The translations under genes were made by a program, and so were the position numbers. Positions 58,026 to 64,000 of a DNA stretch of 64,000 nucleotides are shown one piece after another. Origin of the DNA: Parapristionchus giblindavisi (lineage: Eukaryota; Nematoda; Chromadorea; Rhabditida; Diplogasteridae). Position 1 is the first letter of the stretch; each line of letters opens with the position of its first letter. A model generated the notes under the pieces. The model saw only the letters and a program-made list of their open reading frames with translations, was not told the origin of the DNA and made no database searches. The stretch spans positions 744,001-808,000 of the forward strand of contig CALSFV010000216.1 in NCBI GenBank assembly GCA_943737045.1, read 5' to 3'.

Positions 58026-59473
58026 AATGCAATATTTTCCTCTGGTTTAGTTGTGGTGATGTGTCTAGCAGCTAATAAGATCTCAACTGTCAACTATCAG
58101 TTGGAGATCTTCTATTAGCTAATACATTTCTATTCCAATTGAGTCTACCTCTCAACTTCCTTGGATCTGTCTATCGTGAAGTGAGACAAGAATTAGTAGA
58201 TATAAATTCAATGTTCTCTTTACTTAATCTAAAACCAAAGGTTATTGATCCCCCAAATGCAAAGGAATTGAAGATTGTTAATGATGATATCAATATTAAG
58301 TTTGATAATATTAAATTTGGATATTCGATGGATGAACTTATATTAAATGGATTGACAATGGAAATTCCTCGAGGAAAGAAAGTTGCCATCGTTGGAGGTT
58401 CGGGATCTGGTAAATCCATGGTAATCAGTCTACTATATCGATTATTCGATGCAGATGAAGGAAAGATTACAATCAATAATATCAATAAAGAGTTATCTAT
58501 GGAATCACTTCGATCTCAAATCTCAATTGTTCCTCAAGATTCAATTCTATTCCATGATTCTATTTACTACTATATTGCATATGGTAGACCATCTGCTAAT
58601 AGAGATGAGGTAATTCGATCAGCTAAATTAGCAGATGTTCATGGATCGATATTATCAATGCTCTTACTATATGATACTCTAGTTGGTGAAAGAGGATTGA
58701 AATTGAGTGGAGGAGAAAAAGAACGAGTTGATATTGCTAGAGCTATACTCAAGGATAGTCCATTAGTTGTATTCGATGAATCATCATTAGATGCTCTAAC
58801 TGAAGCAACTATTATGAATTCATTGAAAGCTGCAACTAGAGAAAGAACTTCTCTATTCGTCGCCCATAGATTATCTACTACTAAAGATGCTGATATTATA
58901 TATGTAATGAATGAAGGAAGAGTTGAAGAGAAAGGAACACATCAACAATTATTATCTAATAAGGATTCGTTATATAGTAGTCTTTGGCATACGTGGGCGA
59001 TATTGCCGCTAGCGCATAGGTGGGCGCGTGAAAACGAATTCTTTTTGCACATAGCCTTGCTTTCCGTTGCGGGGCCTTGCGCATAGCTTTGCCTCGCAAA
59101 AATTGGAATATTTCCAGTCAAATCTGCTAAAAAATGACCATGCGCATAGCCTTGCCTTGTAATTCCCCGGTTTGCGCACAGCCTTTCCGCCAGCGTGCCC
59201 ATCTATGCGCTAGCGGCAAGAACCCACCCGATTTCGGCACCCAACCCGCCCGACATAGGCTAAATTCGCCCAAAAATAAAAATAGATTAGCTAAAATTCA
59301 CTTAAACATGAAACTTTTGCGTCCCACCCACCCGATTTTAATTTCCAGCGGCAAAGCTTGCCCACGTATGGTCTTTGGCATTCACAACATTAAAAGAGTG
59401 GATGAGAGAAGATAGAAGTGAGGAAGAAAAGAATGATATGACTCCACTTATATTAGATGAAGATAAATGTTGA
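58026..59473 (+). pseudogene. ABCB7/ATM1-like half-transporter fragment, broken
   Basis: It starts at an exon-like boundary (TTACTCAG before 58026) with the last membrane helix region ([20 protein letters not shown]), then shifts frame near 58095. It continues through [17 protein letters not shown] and the whole nucleotide-binding domain: Walker [11 protein letters not shown]-loop VPQDS, signature [16 protein letters not shown], Walker B LVVFDE, switch VAHRLST. Two residues are missing after the Walker B Glu (DESSLD in place of the family's DEATSSLD). A hAT MITE splits the end at 58988-59370, and the C-terminal part (LKEWMREDRSEEEKNDMTPL) resumes in another frame. Human ABCB7 exports a sulfur or iron-sulfur precursor from mitochondria. 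This copy lacks most of the membrane domain and has no ATG near its start. Third codon positions are nearly all A/T. Confidence 0.85.
58988..59370. mobile_element. hAT-type MITE, 8-bp TSD GTCTTTGG, copy 2
   Basis: The ends CATACGTGGGC and GCCCACGTATG are inverted. GTCTTTGG is duplicated at 58980-58987 and 59371-59378. The interior carries TGCGCATAGCCTTGC-type words related to copy 1. It is inserted in the ABC-transporter pseudogene. Confidence 0.85.
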
Positions 59474-59818
59474 GTATCATCTTCATGTAATCGATAGATA
59501 CCATTTCATATATGGAGATAAAGAGAGATGATGTATAGGGTAGTCATTATCATAATAATGTATCATCATTCCATATCATTTTTATAGTATACTCGGTGTA
59601 AATTACTAATCATTCATCCATTCAATGTCCATTCTCTTACTCTACTTCTTCTCTTTTCTCATTCTTTCTTCATTTTCACAAGAACTCAGATATCATCACT
59701 TTTTTCAATCGATCTATTGATTGATATATTTGATACTATGAGTACATCGAAAGATAAATATTGATATTATGAAAAAACGGGGATTTTGAGGGCTAATTAA
59801 ATATTTAAATATGATTAC
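59474..59818. other. AT-rich sequence between genes
   Basis: No gene is seen. Composition continues that of the ABC pseudogene. Confidence 0.4.
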
Positions 59819-60889
59819 TTGATTGTATCCTGATTATATCGTTGGGTACACTCAGACGAGAATTCAGCCACTGTTTGCGCCTCAAATTCCGCTTTCCACG
59901 TCTGAAAAGAACTGGTTATTAGAGATTTAAGCGTGGATTAGGTAAAAAGAAAGACCTGAATGATGCTTAAAATACCATTACAGTTAGATATCATCTTCCC
60001 CCAATCTCCATCTCCCTCACTTACAATATCTTTGATATTTCCCATATTCTCTTGCACTCGAACACTTTGTGCTTGATGAAACAACCTTGTGGTGTACGAT
60101 AAATAAATAAATAAATAAATATATATGATTCCGACAGTTGTTCAATATAGATTTTACTTGTTTAACTTTTCCATTGTATTTCGATGATAGAAAACATTAA
60201 GTGTTCGATAGGAATCAACCTGGCAAATATTAAGGCAATAACATTTACCATGAATTCTTCCTTGTTCACGAACGACGCCTGTTCAATCGCATAAGGAGTA
60301 TCGGGAGTTGAGTGTGCCTCACTACAATGTTGGCTGAGTTCCTCTATCTTTTTACCGATGAAAGAGCAATCGTCAGCCGCGCACGTAACTCGACCACTTC
60401 GGGTAGGATTGTACTGAAAAAAGTGGAACGATAAAATAATGAGCTGACAAATGCGTCTGATTATTCTCAGTGTTAAGAGAACTAATAATTCTAGACGAGC
60501 GTCGTAAATTAAATAATGTATCGTTATGATAATAATACCGAGTCGTATAAAATAGAAAAAAAAACTCTCCTCCGCGGTGAATATTTTGGTTGAAACATTT
60601 AGGATGTTAAAGAAGTGTGTACTAGAAAATAACCAACCGTTTCAGGGTGTTTCCTTGACATATGCATAGTAAGCCACTGTTTAAACTCAAATTTCTGGTC
60701 GCATGATTCGCACTTGAATTGAAAGCCTTCTTCTCTTTTTTCACGCGCAATACGGTCCGCTACTTCATCCTCGAACATGAAATCGGCAATCACATCTTCG
60801 GGATACTTGTGAACTCTTCGCAAATGCTGGTAGAAATACGTTCGACGCCTGATGCTGTAGTTGCATAACGGTTCGGTACATACAGACAT
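59819..60889 (-). CDS. C2H2 zinc-finger protein (N-terminal exons)
   Basis: The exon at 60638-60889 starts MSVCTEPLCNYSIRRRTYFY and holds two fingers: C-x4-C...H-x4-H in CTEPLCNYS...HLRRVH, and C-x2-C...H-x4-H in FKCESCDQKF...HMSRKH. Exon 60249-60413 adds a third finger-like unit (CAADDCSFIGKKIEELSQHC followed by SEAH). Exon 59819-59901 encodes TWKAEFEAQTVAEFSSECTQ and ends on a donor. The phases agree. No later exon or stop was found, and the ABC pseudogene patch follows, so the 3' end may be missing. The EEFMTWKAEFE block resembles the DNA-binding region of MULE-type transposases and their relatives, so a domesticated transposase is possible. Confidence 0.62.
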
Positions 60890-61144
60890 TATAGAGAATG
60901 CAACTGCAAAGAACTTTTATGTTATACGCAAGCTAGAAAATAAACAATTCAACGACATATACACATGTTTAAAACACAAATCTAGAGAAAAATATTTTTT
61001 AAAATTGTGAAAGGCGAGGATGTGGGACGAAAATACCTACCGTATGTAATAAATATGTCCAAAGTTGTCAGATAAATAATAAGTACAGTTCAAGTTCGCG
61101 GACGTTTGAAGTTCATTTATGCATAGTTTTCTAATAATAACTAA

Positions 61145-61774
61145 CATGGGAATGGTGTGAACTCACATTTCCCGATTTTCACGAAACTTACAGGGAATAC
61201 TAACTCGAATACGCTGATTCCAAATCTGCATTAAAAACCTGCGAAATGTTTTTCTGAAGCGAGTTATTGCCCGGAAAAGAGCGATTTTTTTACTTTTCAA
61301 GCCATTTTCAGCTGATTTTTCAGCTTTTTTCTCCATTCAATGTGAATTTTATCGCTCCTCTCTTCTCCTATATTCTCGCTCAAATCCTAACTGCATCATT
61401 TTAAGGTGGTATGATGTTTTGCTGGTATTCCGGAAGGGGCTGATTCGATTCCCCGGCAGTGAACTTCTTTTTCTGATTCATGGGTGATAATTTTTTTAAA
61501 TGACAAAAGATCCCTCCGGAATACCAACCAAACATCGTAAGACTTGACCACGATGCATCTTGGAGTGGAAAAAGATGATTATGATCATATTGCTCAGGAA
61601 AATCAGCTGAACAATTATTTGAAACATAAAAAAATCACTTTTCGTCGGACTATAACTCGCTCCAGAAAAACATTTCGCAGGTTTTTAAAGCAGATTTGAA
61701 ATCAGCGCAGTCGATTTAGTAAACCCTGCAATTTTCGTGAAAATCGGGATATGTGAGTTCACACCATTCCCATG
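61145..61774. mobile_element. Fold-back MITE, TSD TAA
   Basis: CATGGGAATGGTGTGAACTC at the left is mirrored at the right, with arms of about 190 bp (CCCGATTTTCACGAAA and partner). TAA flanks both ends. The end C..GGGAATGG is shared with the element in the split tRNA, which has a TCA duplication. Confidence 0.82.
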
Positions 61775-62234
61775 TAAGCTATTACTTTGAGACACACTGC
61801 TTTTGTACTAGTATTTTTCATATTTATTATCTTAAACTTCGTTGAAAAAACAAATTTAACCTTACTGTAAGTAAATTCGTCAAATTTTTTGAAGATGTTT
61901 TTCGCTATGCCTCATGATGGAAGGAACTTGTAGAAAGACATGATTGCTCTTCGGGGCTTGCAACGACTTTCCGAGATTACTGTACATTTCAGTACCGACT
62001 CATGTTTCGGACGCGTTCATACCAGCGGCCTTAATGCCCCTCAGAGGAGGTATGTTTAGTTTTTTTTAAATGTAAGTGTGATTGCGACCAATCAATAGTC
62101 ATTGATATGGATAGGCCAATCGATTAATCAACTATATCTTCCTGCTGAGAATCTAAATCGATATAATCGATATTTAGATGTAGTTTATGGACTAATCATT
62201 AGATTAAGACCATTCAATATTGAATGTATTTCAG

Positions 62235-62679
62235 CTCCCCTTCCTCCTCCTCCTCTACCTCCAACATCCTTCCCTCCTCCACCGTCTCTCACTTCATCCA
62301 ACTCTTCTTATAAGGCTCAACCAGTCTTCTCACTGATGCTACCATCGCTGCTCAACATCAGCTCCGAGATCTGAAGGTATGTGGAGGAAGCTCTTGGAGC
62401 TCTATTAGGTATTTGATCCTGAATACACATGAAATTGGTTTTGAAAAGAAATAGAGCCAGATACTACGGTAGTATTCTGGTCGATAGTCCAAAAAGCTAT
62501 TGATTTATCGATTACAGAGTGAGTCTACTCGTATGGTACTGGCACAGTTACTGCGTCCTCGTGAGAAGAAGTCAACGGCGCCAGTGCGCACTCGAAGGGC
62601 GCCAGCGCCTATCATCGAAGGAAAGACTACTGAGGAAGCGTGTGATGACTTTATGAAGGAACTAGAGGGACTGCTTTGA
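62235..62679 (+). pseudogene. WBP11-like C-terminal fragment
   Basis: An exon starting after TTTCAG at 62235 encodes a Pro-rich run (APLPPPPLPPTSFPPPPSL), then shifts frame and continues TDATIAAQHQLRDLK up to a GTATG donor at 62376. Exon 62518-62679 encodes SESTRMVLAQLLRPREKKS, an Arg/Pro stretch and the end EEACDDFMKELEGLL. Pro-rich block, ATI...TR...RxRE block and a terminal FMKEMEGLL-like motif are the order found in WBP11, a nuclear splicing-associated protein. The N-terminal domain is not in the preceding 1.3 kb, and one frame change is needed, so this is probably a truncated duplicate. Confidence 0.55.
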
Positions 62680-62689
62680 GATCGTATAA

Positions 62690-63690
62690 GGATTATTGAT
62701 TACAGTATTACCCTCATTGTTTAGGGTTACTGTAATGTGAACTGTTTTCGTTGATCTTGTTTTGTGTGAGTTGAATATGCAGTCCGATAAATGCTATAAA
62801 TGTTTATGCGTTTCGCAGATTACTGTAGCAGAACGAGCGGGAAGATATGTTAGATCAATGAACCTTGCAATTTTCAAAATAGAGGGGAAGTCAAAAACTT
62901 AAAAGTAGATTTGTAATGCTGTGCTACCGTAATATTGCGACGATCAAAGATTACCGTAATCTTACAGTGCACAAATCTCTGAACGATAAACACCAATGAG
63001 ATCGATATGGGCGTCTCTTGCTTATCTCTCTGTCTTTGTTCATTATTTATAAGTCTTCTTTGACAATGTTGGATACCTCATGATATAAGGATACAAGAGA
63101 GTACCAATACAAGTTTGTCACAAATAATAATAAAAATGAGATAATAATAAGTCCCTAAATGGCCAAACGCAATTATTTCATCGTCCTCTCATCAGGGCCG
63201 AGAGTGTAGAATAGCCATTGGGTGTAGAGAGTGAGAGACTATGGAGAGAGGATATAGAAAGAGATGCGTCTATATCTCTCCTTTACCTAACGATCACTAA
63301 TCGCTATGGATTTTTTGTGTTTTTTCCAATCGATATTCAACTTCACTATCTCTATTTCGTTGTCTTATGCTTCTCACTCCGCTCGTCCTCTGTAAACGCT
63401 TTGGCCACGCTCTCACTGCTCCCCCCTCTGCTAGTATACTTCTGTCCTTCTCGTGAGTCTGCAAATCGTGAGCAGTGTTCTGTACATTTTGGAATCCAGA
63501 ACGACAACACACATACTCTCTCAAAATTAATTGTCTCTCGCTTGTCTGGCTGAAAATGCTTTAAAACAGAATACTGTGGTAGATGTAAGAGAGTCGATTG
63601 TGCAAAGACTCCACTTAGTTGTGTATGCTAATACAATTATCGTACACTACGTGCCATCATCATTCTTGTTAACATTTATATTCTTCGGTC
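62690..63690. other. Intergenic, TACTGTA-rich
   Basis: Many TTACTGTA and ACCGTAAT words occur at 62690-62960. The frame at 63218-63553 has no recognised homolog. No gene is called. Confidence 0.4.
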
Positions 63691-63697
63691 GTCTTTA

Positions 63698-63779
63698 CCT
63701 AGTCTGGCAGTCTCTCCCTTTACCTAGTCTGTCAGTCTCTCCCTTTGCCTAGTCTATCAGTCTCTCCCTTCACCTAGTC
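63698..63779. repeat. Minisatellite, about 26-bp unit
   Basis: CCTAGTCTGGCAGTCTCTCC and close variants occur just over three times in a row. Confidence 0.85.
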
Positions 63780-64000
63780 AGCAAGAATCATACTACTAGA
63801 CCACTTGATACAGATCAATACAGTGCAAACTGGTAAGACAGATCGAGAAATGAATGAAATCTTTAATGATTCCAATCATATCTGATCCATTATATCAGTA
63901 CTACACATTGTATCTAATCGAGAAATAATGAGAGGGATGAGATCAAAGATCAGCATAATAGGGAATTTATGAGAAAGATACTGCGATTATCTATTCAATA

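Overview
KIND OF ORGANISM. This is AT-rich eukaryotic DNA, almost certainly from a nematode, probably a free-living rhabditid or diplogastrid. The genes have many short exons, several introns of only 46-65 bp with TTTCAG acceptors, and match nematode-typical families: a CYP33-like P450, a DUF229 sulfatase-like protein, a str/srh-type chemoreceptor and small secreted Cys-rich peptides. Species cannot be fixed from sequence alone. No bacterial genes, CRISPR arrays or complete autonomous transposons were seen. LAYOUT. 0-5 kb: a minus-strand chemoreceptor. 5.8-16.6 kb: two diverged copies of a segment ending in tRNA-Cys; one tRNA is split by a fold-back element, and the other segment carries a dead mariner and two further elements. 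Between them lie nested fold-backs, a minisatellite and tandem repeats. 19.4-23.3 kb: an intact 13-exon P450 (+). 23.7-33.7 kb: three minus-strand genes (an unrecognised C-terminal part, a DUF229 protein, and an unrecognised gene with one membrane segment). 35.5-41.7 kb: three plus-strand genes for secreted or membrane proteins (a twin Cys-repeat protein, a basic dibasic-rich peptide, a six-Cys defensin-like peptide whose long intron is almost entirely mobile DNA). 42.6-52.6 kb: a long inverted repeat with arms of about 4.3 kb around a 1.3 kb centre. 53-57 kb: a plus-strand C-terminal exon, then a dynactin-3-like gene with two in-frame stops and an acidic nuclear-type gene, both minus. 58-64 kb: a broken ABCB7-like copy in a very AT-rich patch, a C2H2 zinc-finger gene (minus), another fold-back and a WBP11-like C-terminal fragment. 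HOW IT FITS. The genes do not form one pathway. They are ordinary nematode environmental-response genes (chemosensation, detoxification, secreted peptides) plus housekeeping fragments, in a landscape dominated by non-autonomous inverted-repeat elements. At least fourteen copies of one roughly 115-bp hairpin element lie between 3 and 41.5 kb, about half of them in introns. Many elements show target-site duplications (TA, TTAA, TNA, 8 bp), so several transposase classes have acted here. All coordinates and splice calls are by eye.
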